Source: Verrucomicrobiota bacterium
GTDB taxonomy: Bacteria; Verrucomicrobiota; Lentisphaeria; Oligosphaerales; Oligosphaeraceae
Direction of reading: 5' to 3'
DNA length: 6,336 bases
Assembly: GCA_022709995.1 (NCBI GenBank)
Contig: JAKLHU010000136.1
Coordinates: forward strand, 1 to 6,336
Below are positions 1 through 6,280 of this stretch, in pieces; within the stretch, counting starts at the first letter, position 1, and every line of letters begins with the position of its first letter. The notes below the pieces were generated by a model that was given only the letters and a program-made list of their open reading frames with translations, made no database searches and had not been told where the DNA came from. The translations under genes were made by a program, and so were the position numbers.

Positions 1-675
1 GTGCGCCCATTCGTGCACGGGGCGACCGGCATAATCCCGGACCGTCAAACGCAGGCGCACGGTCGCCGTTTCCGGCCGGCTGTTGTAGACTTGCACCGAC
101 AGGGCGACCGCTTCTTCCGGAAAAAAGACATTGCCGGCCACCGGCGAAAGCACGGCGCAGCTCAATGAAACGGGCTCGGCCGCCTGCCAAGGCGTCGCCG
201 CCGCCCCCGTTTCAAACTGCACCGCATCCATCCAGACCACGGCGTCCCCCTGCGGCCGGACCGCCAGCCAGAACTGGTTGTGTCCGCCGAGCTTCTGCCG
301 TGGAAAAGGCAGCTCGTAGCGCTGCCACTCGGTGGACAGCCGCACGAACGCCCTGGCGTTGCCGCCCATCCAGTTGGTCCGGTACCCTTCCAGCATGACC
401 TGGGCCCCGTCGGCCGCCGCGCGCAAAAACACCGACATCACATAATCCGTCTCCGGCGCCAGCGCCATGACCGCGTGCGTGGTGACGTCCTGCGAAAACC
501 GCAGGCAGCGGGCGCCGTCGCTGGCTTGGCCGCTGACGATTTCGCCGCCGGTCCAGGCGCCATGGCCCGTTTCAAAGCTGCTGTCGCCAGGAATAAGATT
601 AACGCTCCGCGCCAACGGCGCCGCGATGAGCCATAACGCCAGTCCCCAGAATGCCTGCCGCACGCATGTCCTCAT
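1..675 (-). CDS. Secreted protein with N-terminal CBM4/9-like carbohydrate-binding domain (3' part outside window)
   Basis: The frame is open from the ATG at 675 to the window edge, giving the first 225 residues. Residues 1-24 look like a signal peptide: a basic start (MRTCVR), a hydrophobic core (FWGLALWLIAAPLA), then small residues. The mature part opens with NLIPGDSSFETG (26-37) and W41. A beta-rich stretch ends in VVWMDAVQFETG...TPW (146-163). That beginning and end are typical of the CBM_4_9 galactose-binding-like fold. From about residue 168 a second, Ig-like beta domain begins (GNVFFPEEAVALSVQVYNS). This architecture is common at the N-terminus of large secreted glycoside hydrolases, but no catalytic domain lies in the window, so the enzymatic role is unknown. 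The start is supported by a GAAGGG Shine-Dalgarno-like run about 9 bases upstream. Transcribed divergently from hom. Confidence 0.8.
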   Translation of the reverse strand, partial: MRTCVRQAFWGLALWLIAAPLARSVNLIPGDSSFETGHGAWTGGEIVSGQASDGARCLRFSQDVTTHAVMALAPETDYVMSVFLRAAADGAQVMLEGYRTNWMGGNARAFVRLSTEWQRYELPFPRQKLGGHNQFWLAVRPQGDAVVWMDAVQFETGAAATPWQAAEPVSLSCAVLSPVAGNVFFPEEAVALSVQVYNSRPETATVRLRLTVRDYAGRPVHEWAH

Positions 676-738
676 GGCCAACACCCTTCTTTTGCCGCTC
701 CGCCACCATTGCCGAACCCGACCAGACCGAAAAATGTT

Positions 739-767
739 AATATACAGCCCGCCGGGCCAATGCCCAG
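739..767 (-). promoter_or_regulatory. Candidate promoter for the secreted CBM protein
   Basis: On the minus strand TGGGCA (767-762; 4 of 6 matches to TTGACA) is followed after 17 bases by TATATT (744-739; 5 of 6 matches to TATAAT). Transcription would begin near 732, about 57 bases before the ATG at 675. The AT-rich patch stands out from the GC-rich surroundings. This is a consensus match by eye only. Confidence 0.3.
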
Positions 768-798
768 AAAATAAACCTCGCTTTTTCCTCCCCCGCAG

Positions 799-826
799 TT
801 GAGTTCCCAGCTTACATAATTATATT
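799..826 (+). promoter_or_regulatory. Candidate promoter for hom
   Basis: TTGAGT (799-804) and TATATT (821-826) are separated by 16 bases and lie in the most AT-rich stretch of the divergent spacer (811-830). The start site would be near 833, giving a leader of roughly 40 bases before the hom ATG. The match is to the housekeeping sigma consensus and was judged by eye. Confidence 0.4.
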
Positions 827-843
827 TTGATGGGTGATTTGAC

Positions 844-879
844 ATGATTTTCCGCAGAAAGGAATACGACCTAGCATGA
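844..879 (+). other. Possible 11-codon leader ORF overlapping the hom start
   Basis: An ATG at 844 opens a short frame coding MIFRRKEYDLA. It ends at a TGA (877-879) that overlaps the hom ATG (876-878) as ATGA, the arrangement typical of translational coupling. The hom ribosome-binding site lies inside it. It lacks the runs of threonine or isoleucine codons expected of a classical attenuator peptide, and its own ribosome-binding site is weak (GGGTGA). A chance ORF is quite possible. Confidence 0.15.
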
Positions 880-2171
880 ATACAGTCCACATTGGCATTA
901 TCGGCTTCGGAACGGTCGGCGCCGGCGTTGCCGAGGCCATTTTGAAAAACGGCAGCCTGATCGCCAAAAGGGTCGGCTTCACGCCCGTCCTGAAAAAAAT
1001 CGCCGACCTGGACATCACGACCGACCGCGGCGTCGAACTGCCGGCCGGCATTCTCACCACCGACGCCAAGGCCGTTGCCGACGACCCCGCGATCCAAATC
1101 GTCGTCGAGCTGGTCGGCGGAACCACGTTCGCGAAGGACATCATCCTCCGGGCCCTGCGCAACGGCAAATCCGTCGTCACCGCCAACAAGGCCTTGCTGG
1201 CGACGGCCGGCGAAGAGCTGTTCGCCGCCGCCGCCACGCACGGCGCCGACATCGGCTTCGAGGCCAGCGTCGGCGGCGGCATCCCCTGCATCAAGGCCCT
1301 GCGCGAAGGCCTGGCCGCCAATCACATCAAGGAAATTCTCGGCATCCTCAACGGTACCTGCAACTACATTCTCACCCGCATGGAGACCGAACGCGCCGAC
1401 TTCGACGACGTGCTGGCCGCGGCCCAGGCCGCCGGCTATGCCGAGGCCAATCCGGCCCTCGACGTCGACGGCCATGACACGGCCCACAAAGCCGCCATCC
1501 TGGCCAGCCTCGCCTTCGGCAAATGGTTCAAAGCCGAGGACGTCTACGTCCAAGGCATCCGGTCGGTCACCATCAGCGACATCGAACACGCCGCCCGCCT
1601 CGGCTATCGCATCAAGCTGCTGGCCATCGTGAAGGAAATCAACGGCCGCATCCAGCTCGGCGTGCATCCCGCCCTGGTGCCGGTCAAATCGCTCTTGGGC
1701 AACGTCAGCGGCGTCTTCAACGCCGTCTGGATCAACGGCGACATTGTCGGCAACACCATGTACTACGGCCGCGGCGCCGGCCGCGCCGCCACCTCCAGCG
1801 CCGTCGTCGCCGACCTGATCGACATCGGCCTCAACCTGGTCAACGCCTGCCCGCGCCGCCTGCCCGCATTCCCGGTTTTCACCAACTATGACGGTCTGAT
1901 GGGAAGCGCGGACATTGTCTCGCGCTTCTATGTCCGCCTGCAGATTGCCGACCGCCCGGGCGTCCTGGCCAAGGTCAGCGGCGTTCTCGGCAAACACGGC
2001 ATCAGCCTGGCCAGCGTCACCCAAAAGGAAGTCGACCAGCCCTCCGTACCCATGATCATCCTCACCCATCAAGCCCACGAGGCCGACATCCAGGCCGCCT
2101 TGGCGGAAATCGATCTTCTGGACGATGTCTTCGAAAAACCCGTGCTCTTCCGCATCGAAGACGTCGAATAA
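876..2171 (+). CDS. hom: Homoserine dehydrogenase with C-terminal ACT domain
   Basis: Cytosolic NAD(P)H-dependent enzyme that reduces aspartate-4-semialdehyde to homoserine, the branch point to threonine and methionine. The 431 residues match the usual length of the monofunctional, ACT-containing form (about 430), and there is no fused aspartokinase. Visible parts: Rossmann loop GFGTVGAG (10-17); NKALLA (104-109); EASVGGGIP (129-137); GILNGTCNYILTRME (156-170); and the catalytic segment YAEANPALDVDGHDTAHK (188-205). There E190, D201 and K205 align with residues known to bind substrate or act in the yeast enzyme. The C-terminal ACT domain (about 350-425) contains the RPGVLAKVSGVLGKHGIS stretch (360-377). 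In this family ACT domains usually carry threonine feedback inhibition, which is inferred here. AGAAAGGA (856-863) is the ribosome-binding site, with a rather long 12-base spacing. No key residue is missing. Confidence 0.97.
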   Translation: MNTVHIGIIGFGTVGAGVAEAILKNGSLIAKRVGFTPVLKKIADLDITTDRGVELPAGILTTDAKAVADDPAIQIVVELVGGTTFAKDIILRALRNGKSVVTANKALLATAGEELFAAAATHGADIGFEASVGGGIPCIKALREGLAANHIKEILGILNGTCNYILTRMETERADFDDVLAAAQAAGYAEANPALDVDGHDTAHKAAILASLAFGKWFKAEDVYVQGIRSVTISDIEHAARLGYRIKLLAIVKEINGRIQLGVHPALVPVKSLLGNVSGVFNAVWINGDIVGNTMYYGRGAGRAATSSAVVADLIDIGLNLVNACPRRLPAFPVFTNYDGLMGSADIVSRFYVRLQIADRPGVLAKVSGVLGKHGISLASVTQKEVDQPSVPMIILTHQAHEADIQAALAEIDLLDDVFEKPVLFRIEDVE

Positions 2172-2192
2172 GCCATTCCCGCCCCCTTTCCC

Positions 2193-2215
2193 GGCCGGCC
2201 GGATCGCCGGCGGCC
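2193..2215 (+). terminator. Strong GC hairpin downstream of hom
   Basis: GGCC-G-GCCGG / ATCG / CCGGC-GGCC forms a 9-bp all-GC stem with one bulged G and a four-base loop, starting 21 bases after the hom stop. No T-run follows on the plus strand, so it is not a textbook intrinsic terminator. It could act as a transcript 3'-end stabiliser or pause site. In DNA this GC-rich some hairpins arise by chance. Confidence 0.3.
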
Positions 2216-2332
2216 ACGCTGCCCCTCCTTCGGGATGGCTTTGGCCCGGCCCCGTCCGCGGCCGCCGAACCGCGCCAGCCGGTATTCATTTCTTTCGAGT
2301 CTGCCGACCTTGTCCCGGAAAAGAGGACTGTC

Positions 2333-3058
2333 ATGACGACCGCCCACAGCTTGCCCGAATCCACCTCGCAATCGCCGGCCCCGGCAGCGGCAGCGGCGAC
2401 GCCGTTCCGTTTCCGGCGCTTGATCTTCCCGCTGTTCAGCCTCATCCTGCTGCTGGCCCTGTGGCCCGTCCATTCCTACCACCCGGCCGACATCGACTAC
2501 CTCCTGGGCGGCATCGCCTCCAACGCCTACCCGCGCAATCTGCTGGGCGTGCTGGGGGCCTCGCTGGCCTGGTTCATGCTGGTCACGTTCGGGCTGGCGT
2601 CGTATCCCATCGTTCTCCTCGCCGTCGTCTGCAATTGCCGGCGGCTGTTCTGGCGCCTCGGCATCCGGCCCCTGTCCTGGGAATACCTCTGCGCCTTCAT
2701 CCTGTTTGCGTTCGGCGGAGCGATGCTTCTCGGCATCTGGCAAAACGCCTTCTCGACCATCACCGAAGCCCTCAACATCGCCACCATCCCCGGCGGCGTC
2801 ATCGGCCAGCGCTTCTGCGCCCCCGGCCAGGGCTGGCTGCGCCTGCTCCTGAACCCGACCGGCTCCGCCATCGTCGCCGCCACCATGATCGCCGTCGCGC
2901 TCGCCGTCATCTGGTTCTTCGACTGGCAACTCCTCGTCGCCCCGTTCCTGTTGGAAAAACTGCGCTCGCTCAAAAAACGGCCGGAAGACCTCCCGGCTTC
3001 CACCTCGGCGCCGGACCAGGAGCCGTTCCCGCGACCGGCGCCGGCGCCGGCGCCATGA
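2333..3058 (+). CDS. ftsK: FtsK/SpoIIIE-type DNA translocase, N-terminal membrane domain only (truncated)
   Basis: FtsK anchors at the division septum by four N-terminal helices and pumps chromosomal DNA with a C-terminal AAA+ motor. Only the anchor is present: 241 residues against roughly 700-1300 for full proteins. Helices lie at about 30-46, 71-99, 119-137 and 178-196. Family features include SYHPAD after helix 1 (48-53), NLLGVLGASLAWFML (69-83), and IPGGVIGQ (152-159) ahead of helix 4. A charged stretch (EKLRSLKKRPED) and a Pro/Ala-rich tail (PFPRPAPAPAP) follow, which looks like the start of the FtsK linker. The frame stops at the TGA (3056-3058) immediately after a GC repeat, with no Walker A or B motif and no gamma domain. 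GAGGA (2323-2327), 5 bases before the ATG, is a good ribosome-binding site. The assignment rests on recognition of the 4TM pattern. A genuine stand-alone membrane protein is a less likely alternative, given what follows the junction. Confidence 0.72.
   Translation: MTTAHSLPESTSQSPAPAAAAATPFRFRRLIFPLFSLILLLALWPVHSYHPADIDYLLGGIASNAYPRNLLGVLGASLAWFMLVTFGLASYPIVLLAVVCNCRRLFWRLGIRPLSWEYLCAFILFAFGGAMLLGIWQNAFSTITEALNIATIPGGVIGQRFCAPGQGWLRLLLNPTGSAIVAATMIAVALAVIWFFDWQLLVAPFLLEKLRSLKKRPEDLPASTSAPDQEPFPRPAPAPAP
3034..3054 (+). repeat. GGCGCC-type tandem tract at the FtsK/RND junction
   Basis: Three copies of GGCGCC follow ACC. In the upstream gene's frame the tract reads Pro-Ala-Pro-Ala-Pro-Ala, fitting an FtsK linker. 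In the downstream frame it reads Thr-Gly-Ala-Gly-Ala-Gly-Ala, matching the stretch just before the last helix of RND pumps (for example TGAGSGA in AcrB). It is therefore the probable point where two unrelated genes were joined. Confidence 0.7.
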
Positions 3059-3186
3059 ACGCCATCGGCACCGTCGTCCTCGGCGGCATGATCAGCGGGA
3101 CGCTGCTCGTGGTGATCTTCGCGCCGCTCTTCTATGTGCTCATCGAAATGATCTTCGGCCGCCGCAAAGCCGCCCTCGCCGCCTGA
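3055..3186 (+). pseudogene. C-terminal remnant of an RND (AcrB/MexB-type) multidrug efflux pump
   Basis: Starting at the ATG at 3055, 43 residues are encoded: MNAIGTVVLGGMISGTLL, a hydrophobic run, then VLIEMIFGRRK and a short tail. This matches the last transmembrane helix and cytoplasmic end of HAE-1 family RND pumps. Including the in-frame TGAGAGA (3034-3054) immediately upstream, it follows the AcrB order TGAGSGAQNAVGTGVMGGM. A complete pump has about 1,030-1,050 residues, so over 95 percent is absent. The frame continues open upstream, but those residues do not look like an RND protein. The ATG overlaps the FtsK stop as ATGA, so a 43-residue single-helix peptide could be made by coupled translation; I infer this is a by-product. 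It lies 32 bases before the outer-membrane factor, the usual position of the pump gene in such operons. Confidence 0.8.
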
Positions 3187-3218
3187 ACACGACCGCCATA
3201 ATTCAAGGTACTGACAAC

Positions 3219-4661
3219 ATGAATAATCCCTGGTTTTTGACTATCACGGCCGGCACGGCTCTGCTCTTCGGAGGCTGCCTGAACATGGCGCCTGACTACC
3301 AACGGCCAGACGCCCCGCTGCCGGCCGCCGTCTGGCCGGCCGCCAGCGCCGCCCCGGCCGCCGCCGAGGCGCCGACCCCGCCGGAAGTCGCCTGGCAGGC
3401 GTTCTACGCCGACCAGCACCTGCACGACCTGATCGCCCTCGCCCTGGAAAACAACCGCGACCTGCGCCTGGCCGTCAAGAATCTCGACTTGTCCGCCGCC
3501 CTCTACGGCATCGAACGCGACTCCCTCTACCCGTCCCTGTATGCCAGCGGCGGCGCCGCCATCCAAAAACAATCCCAGCACCTGATCGGCGCCAACCAGC
3601 CCCGCCACGTCAAGGCCTACGAGGCCAACGTCGGCATCCTGAGCTGGGAGCCGGACTTCTTCGGGCGCATCCGCAATCTCTCGGACGAGGCCCTGGAAAA
3701 CTTCTTCGCCGCCACCGAGAACTATCGCGGGGCGCAGATTCTGCTGGTGTCCTCGGTCGCCAAAGCCTATCTCAGCCTGGTCGCGGACCGCGAATCGCTG
3801 GCCCTGGCCGAGGCGACCCTGAAAAATCAACAGGACGCGTATCATCTCATCAAGCGCCAGTATGACAGCGGCCTGGCCACGGAACTGACGCTGCGCCAAG
3901 CCCAGATCACGGTGGAAACCGCCCGCGGCGACGTCATCCGGCTCCACCAGCAGGTCGCCCGGGACAGCAATGCCCTGACCCTCCTCATCGGCGCCGCCCT
4001 GCCCGACACGGCTCTGCCCAGCAGCCTCAAGGACGTCACAACTCTGACGGACATCGCCCCCGGACTGCCGTCGGAACTCCTGCTGCAGCGGCCGGACATC
4101 ATGGCCGCCGAGCACAAGCTCAAGGCCGCCAACGCCTTCATCGGCGTGGCCCGGTCCGCCTTTTTCCCCAGCATTTCCCTGACGGCCCTGTTCGGCACGG
4201 CCAGCAGCCAGCTGTCGGGGCTGTTCGAAGGCGGCTCCAGCACCTGGAGTTTCGTCCCCCAGGTCACCCTGCCCATCTTTGACGCCCGGACCTGGTCGGG
4301 CTACCGCGTCAGCAAGGCGAAGCAAGAACTCGCCCTGGCCGAATACGAACGGACCATCCAGCAGGCCTTCCGCGAGGTGAGCGACGCCCTCGCCGTGCGC
4401 GACACCATCGGCCAGCAGATCGAGGCGCAGGACGCCCTGGTGCTTGCCTTGCGCGAAACCCACCGCCTCGCCAACATCCGCTACGAACAGGGCATCGACA
4501 GCTTCCTGAACGTCCTCGATGCGCAGAGAAACCTGTTCAGCGCCCAGCAGGGCCAAATCGCCCTCCGACTGGTCCAGGCAACCAACAAGGTCCACCTCTA
4601 TGCCGTCCTCGGCGGCGGCGGCGGCCTGCCCCGCGGAAACGACCCCGACGCGCGCCAATAA
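3219..4661 (+). CDS. RND efflux outer-membrane lipoprotein, OprM/NodT family
   Basis: Outer-membrane channel of a tripartite drug-efflux system; trimers form a beta barrel with a long periplasmic alpha tunnel that docks on an adaptor and RND pump. The 480 residues fit the family (OprM about 485). A signal sequence ends in LLFGGC with Cys20 as the probable lipidation site, although Phe at -3 is not the usual lipobox residue. The mature start CLNMAPDYQRPDAPLP is characteristic. Two repeated OEP domains follow (about 60-250 and 270-465). They include SWEPDFFGR, the first-repeat coiled-coil stretch ending in LTLLIG, then ELLLQRPDIMAAE (R291-P292-D293), GVARSAFFPSISLTALFG, and the closing YEQGIDSFLNVLDAQRNLFSAQ. 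A modest AAGG site (3205-3208) precedes the ATG. The gene follows the RND pump remnant by 32 bases, as in a normal operon, but no adaptor or intact pump lies in the window. Its substrates cannot be told. Confidence 0.95.
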   Translation: MNNPWFLTITAGTALLFGGCLNMAPDYQRPDAPLPAAVWPAASAAPAAAEAPTPPEVAWQAFYADQHLHDLIALALENNRDLRLAVKNLDLSAALYGIERDSLYPSLYASGGAAIQKQSQHLIGANQPRHVKAYEANVGILSWEPDFFGRIRNLSDEALENFFAATENYRGAQILLVSSVAKAYLSLVADRESLALAEATLKNQQDAYHLIKRQYDSGLATELTLRQAQITVETARGDVIRLHQQVARDSNALTLLIGAALPDTALPSSLKDVTTLTDIAPGLPSELLLQRPDIMAAEHKLKAANAFIGVARSAFFPSISLTALFGTASSQLSGLFEGGSSTWSFVPQVTLPIFDARTWSGYRVSKAKQELALAEYERTIQQAFREVSDALAVRDTIGQQIEAQDALVLALRETHRLANIRYEQGIDSFLNVLDAQRNLFSAQQGQIALRLVQATNKVHLYAVLGGGGGLPRGNDPDARQ

Positions 4662-4670
4662 CCAAACCCG

Positions 4671-4700
4671 AAAAAACTGCCCGCGACGGCCGCGGTGCGG
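4671..4700 (-). terminator. Probable intrinsic terminator of the DUF1835 gene
   Basis: Read on the minus strand, CCGCG-GCCGT-CGCGG (4695-4681) forms a 5-bp GC stem. An outer TGC/GCA pairing can extend it if CGCA bulges out. GCAG and then six T residues (4676-4671) follow. This is the hairpin-plus-U-tract arrangement, placed about 85 bases beyond the stop of the minus-strand gene and ending just short of the convergent outer-membrane factor gene. On the plus strand no T-run follows the hairpin. Nothing else is evident in the 118-base spacer. Confidence 0.45.
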
Positions 4701-4779
4701 CAACAAGGGCAATTCAACCATCTTTTGGCCTGGCCCCGCTGTTCACCTCTGCTCCGTCCAGCCAGGGCAGCTGTCAAGC

Positions 4780-5652
4780 CTATGCGGACGGCAAAATGCG
4801 ATATTGATTCAAGTCGTGCGGGCTTTCCCACTGCGGCAGGCGGGGCGCCGGGCCGGTGATGCACACCAGGGGCGGCCGGCGTTCGGCAAGGCCGTTGATG
4901 ACCGCCCACAAGGTGGTGTCACCCCAAAACTGCGGGACGCTGTCCGCCGCGCTCACCGCCTGGAAAATCCGGGTCGGGGCGTCGTTGCCGGCCCGGATGG
5001 CGTCCAGTGCGAGACTTTCCAGGCGGCCCAAACCGGTTCGCGGGTCCGGCTCTTCCAGCAATCGGCGGGCCATGGCCGCCGGCACATAGGGCAGCGGCGC
5101 CGAAGGCATGCCCGCCAGCTCCCGCCAAACGGCCACGTCGTGCTCCGCAAACGCTTGGTCGACACGCACGGCAAAGTCACTCTGCGCCGGGGTGACCGGC
5201 CGCCGGCCGTCATACAAGGTCGCCAACTGCGCCGGACTGAGCTGACCCAGGCCATGGAATGGCACGATTCCGGGAAAGGACGCCACCTCGATCAGCTCCA
5301 GGCCACGGATGTCCTTCTGGTTCAGGCAGGTCAGCACATGAACCAGCATCGACTGGTCAAAAAGGCAGGAATCAAACCACAGGACAATGCGTTTATAGGC
5401 GCCGGCAGCGGCCAGGCGTTGATACTGGCCTCGCACCGCCGCCAGCAAACGCTCGCGGTTCAGACCGCCGCCCGTCACGCGAAACAAAAATTCGACCCGT
5501 GCCGCCATGGCCGCCGCATCCGGCCAGCCGGGGCAACGGTCGCCGTCGTACAGCACGTCGTGCCAGACCAGAATGTCACCGTCCAGGCCAGTCTGGGCGA
5601 GATTCCCGCCAACCGTGTCGCCGCCGGTGATGTGCAATGATGCCGCCGCCAT
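4780..5652 (-). CDS. DUF1835-family protein, function unknown
   Basis: A 290-residue soluble protein with no signal peptide or membrane helix. The N-terminus carries the DUF1835 hallmarks LHITGGDTV (6-14) and GDILVWHDVLYDGD (25-38), and the middle has IVLWFDSCLFDQSML (89-103), matching the family's VLWFE.DLYDQ pattern. The C-terminal part has the WGDTTLWAVINGLA and PPLV segments often seen after DUF1835, possibly a small helical domain of the DUF3658 type. The biochemical role of the family is not established, and I give none. I prefer the ATG at 5652 because GGAGGGAG lies about 7-10 bases upstream; a GTG at 5685 would add 11 unconserved-looking residues and has no obvious site. It converges on the efflux gene and diverges from crcB, so it is probably a single-gene unit. 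Confidence 0.85.
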   Translation of the reverse strand: MAAASLHITGGDTVGGNLAQTGLDGDILVWHDVLYDGDRCPGWPDAAAMAARVEFLFRVTGGGLNRERLLAAVRGQYQRLAAAGAYKRIVLWFDSCLFDQSMLVHVLTCLNQKDIRGLELIEVASFPGIVPFHGLGQLSPAQLATLYDGRRPVTPAQSDFAVRVDQAFAEHDVAVWRELAGMPSAPLPYVPAAMARRLLEEPDPRTGLGRLESLALDAIRAGNDAPTRIFQAVSAADSVPQFWGDTTLWAVINGLAERRPPLVCITGPAPRLPQWESPHDLNQYRILPSA

Positions 5653-5690
5653 GACCCTGCTCCCTCCGCCATCGAAAACCGCCACGCCCC

Positions 5691-5758
5691 GCGAACGCGA
5701 ACGCGACGCGAACGCAAACGCGACGCGAACGCGAACGCGACGCGAACGCGAACGCGAC
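5691..5758. repeat. Four tandem copies of a 17-bp repeat (minisatellite)
   Basis: The unit GCGAACGCGAACGCGAC occurs at 5691-5707, 5708-5724, 5725-5741 and 5742-5758 without spacers. Only the second copy differs, by a single G to A change. Inside each unit GCGAAC is itself repeated twice, followed by GCGAC. A 17-base unit would shift frame at each copy, so it is not a protein repeat. It lies in the 215-base divergent spacer, 38 bases upstream of the DUF1835 start codon and about 110 bases upstream of crcB. Copy number probably varies by slippage (inference). Confidence 0.95.
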
Positions 5759-5795
5759 GCGCCCGCCCGGTCTCGTCAATCTGGTCCGCGCCGAG

Positions 5796-5823
5796 GTGAC
5801 GCGCGGCCGCCCGGATGTATATT
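5796..5823 (+). promoter_or_regulatory. Candidate promoter for crcB
   Basis: GTGACG (5796-5801; 4 of 6 matches) and TATATT (5818-5823) are separated by 16 bases in the only AT-rich patch of the spacer. Transcription would begin near 5830, leaving a leader of about 38 bases. That is too short to contain a fluoride riboswitch. Confidence 0.3.
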
Positions 5824-5867
5824 TATTGGTGTCCGAAGCCCCTCTTCCCCGTCCTTCCGGAGCTGAA

Positions 5868-6263
5868 ATGACCGACACCCTTTCCCTCAAAATGCTTGCC
5901 GCCCTGGCCGGCGCCGGCGCGGCCGGCACCCTGCTGCGCTTTTTCTGCCTGCGCCTGAGCGCGGCCGTGTTCAACCAATCCCTGCCCTATGGCACTCTGG
6001 TCGTCAACCTGGCCGGCGCCTTCCTGGCTGGTCTGATGCTCATGCTGGCTCAACACAAATACCCGGCCTGGACGCCCTATCTGCCCGTCCTGATGATCGG
6101 CTTTTTCGGCGCCTTCACCACCTTTTCCAGCTTCGCGCTGGAAACGACCACGATGTTCCAGAACGGCCACTGGCTGAAGGCCATGACCTACCTCGCCCTG
6201 CAAAACGCCGGCGGACTCGCCGCGGCGGGAGCCGGCTGCGCCAGCGCCAAACTGTGGAGCTGA
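5868..6263 (+). CDS. crcB: CrcB/FluC fluoride channel
   Basis: Small inner-membrane protein that lets toxic fluoride leave the cell; in this family it works as an antiparallel dual-topology dimer. The 131 residues and four hydrophobic segments (about 9-32, 40-61, 70-92 and 105-124) fit the family. Signature stretches are GAGAAGTLLRF (15-25), GTLVVNLAGAFLAG (42-55, with N47 at the conserved pore asparagine) and GFFGAFTTFSSFALET (78-93). F83 and F86 correspond to the two phenylalanines that line the fluoride path. I chose the ATG at 5868 because GGAG (5859-5862) is 5 bases upstream and the protein then begins at the normal place; an in-frame upstream GTG at 5796 would add 24 unsupported residues. 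A single gene rather than the paired crcB arrangement of some bacteria. All expected motifs are present. Confidence 0.96.
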   Translation: MTDTLSLKMLAALAGAGAAGTLLRFFCLRLSAAVFNQSLPYGTLVVNLAGAFLAGLMLMLAQHKYPAWTPYLPVLMIGFFGAFTTFSSFALETTTMFQNGHWLKAMTYLALQNAGGLAAAGAGCASAKLWS

Positions 6264-6280
6264 ACCGGAATGACCCTTCG

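Noticed and set aside
676..875. Classical threonine attenuator before hom
   Set aside because: No run of Thr/Ile codons and no terminator hairpin with a T-run between the promoter candidate and the start codon.
672..2078. A 468-codon open frame on the minus strand opposite hom
   Set aside because: It is an antisense shadow: composition is extreme in Gly, Ala, Asp and Val, no family is recognisable, and the plus strand is a textbook homoserine dehydrogenase.
2125..3054. Upstream extension of the RND remnant as one 353-codon protein
   Set aside because: The frame is open by chance; its residues before about 3031 are Arg/Pro/His-rich and unlike any pump, while another frame there encodes a convincing membrane domain.
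3132..4721. A 529-codon open frame on the minus strand opposite the outer-membrane factor
   Set aside because: Stop-free only because of GC-rich codon use on the other strand; low-complexity Gly/Ala/Gln composition with no domain visible.
4519..5640. A 373-codon plus-strand frame running across the convergent region
   Set aside because: It overlaps the end of the efflux gene and the whole DUF1835 gene, is rich in Arg, Gln and Ala, and has no recognisable motif.
5691..5758. CRISPR array
   Set aside because: The 17-bp units abut directly with no spacers and are shorter than CRISPR repeats.
5507..5866. Arg/Glu/Asp repeat protein (RERERD...) encoded across the tandem repeat
   Set aside because: The 17-bp unit changes frame at every copy, and the frame overlaps the real DUF1835 start; the amino-acid pattern follows from the DNA repeat.
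5653..5867. Fluoride riboswitch upstream of crcB
   Set aside because: I found none of the conserved riboswitch core sequence, and the likely transcribed leader is short. A covariance-model search would settle it.
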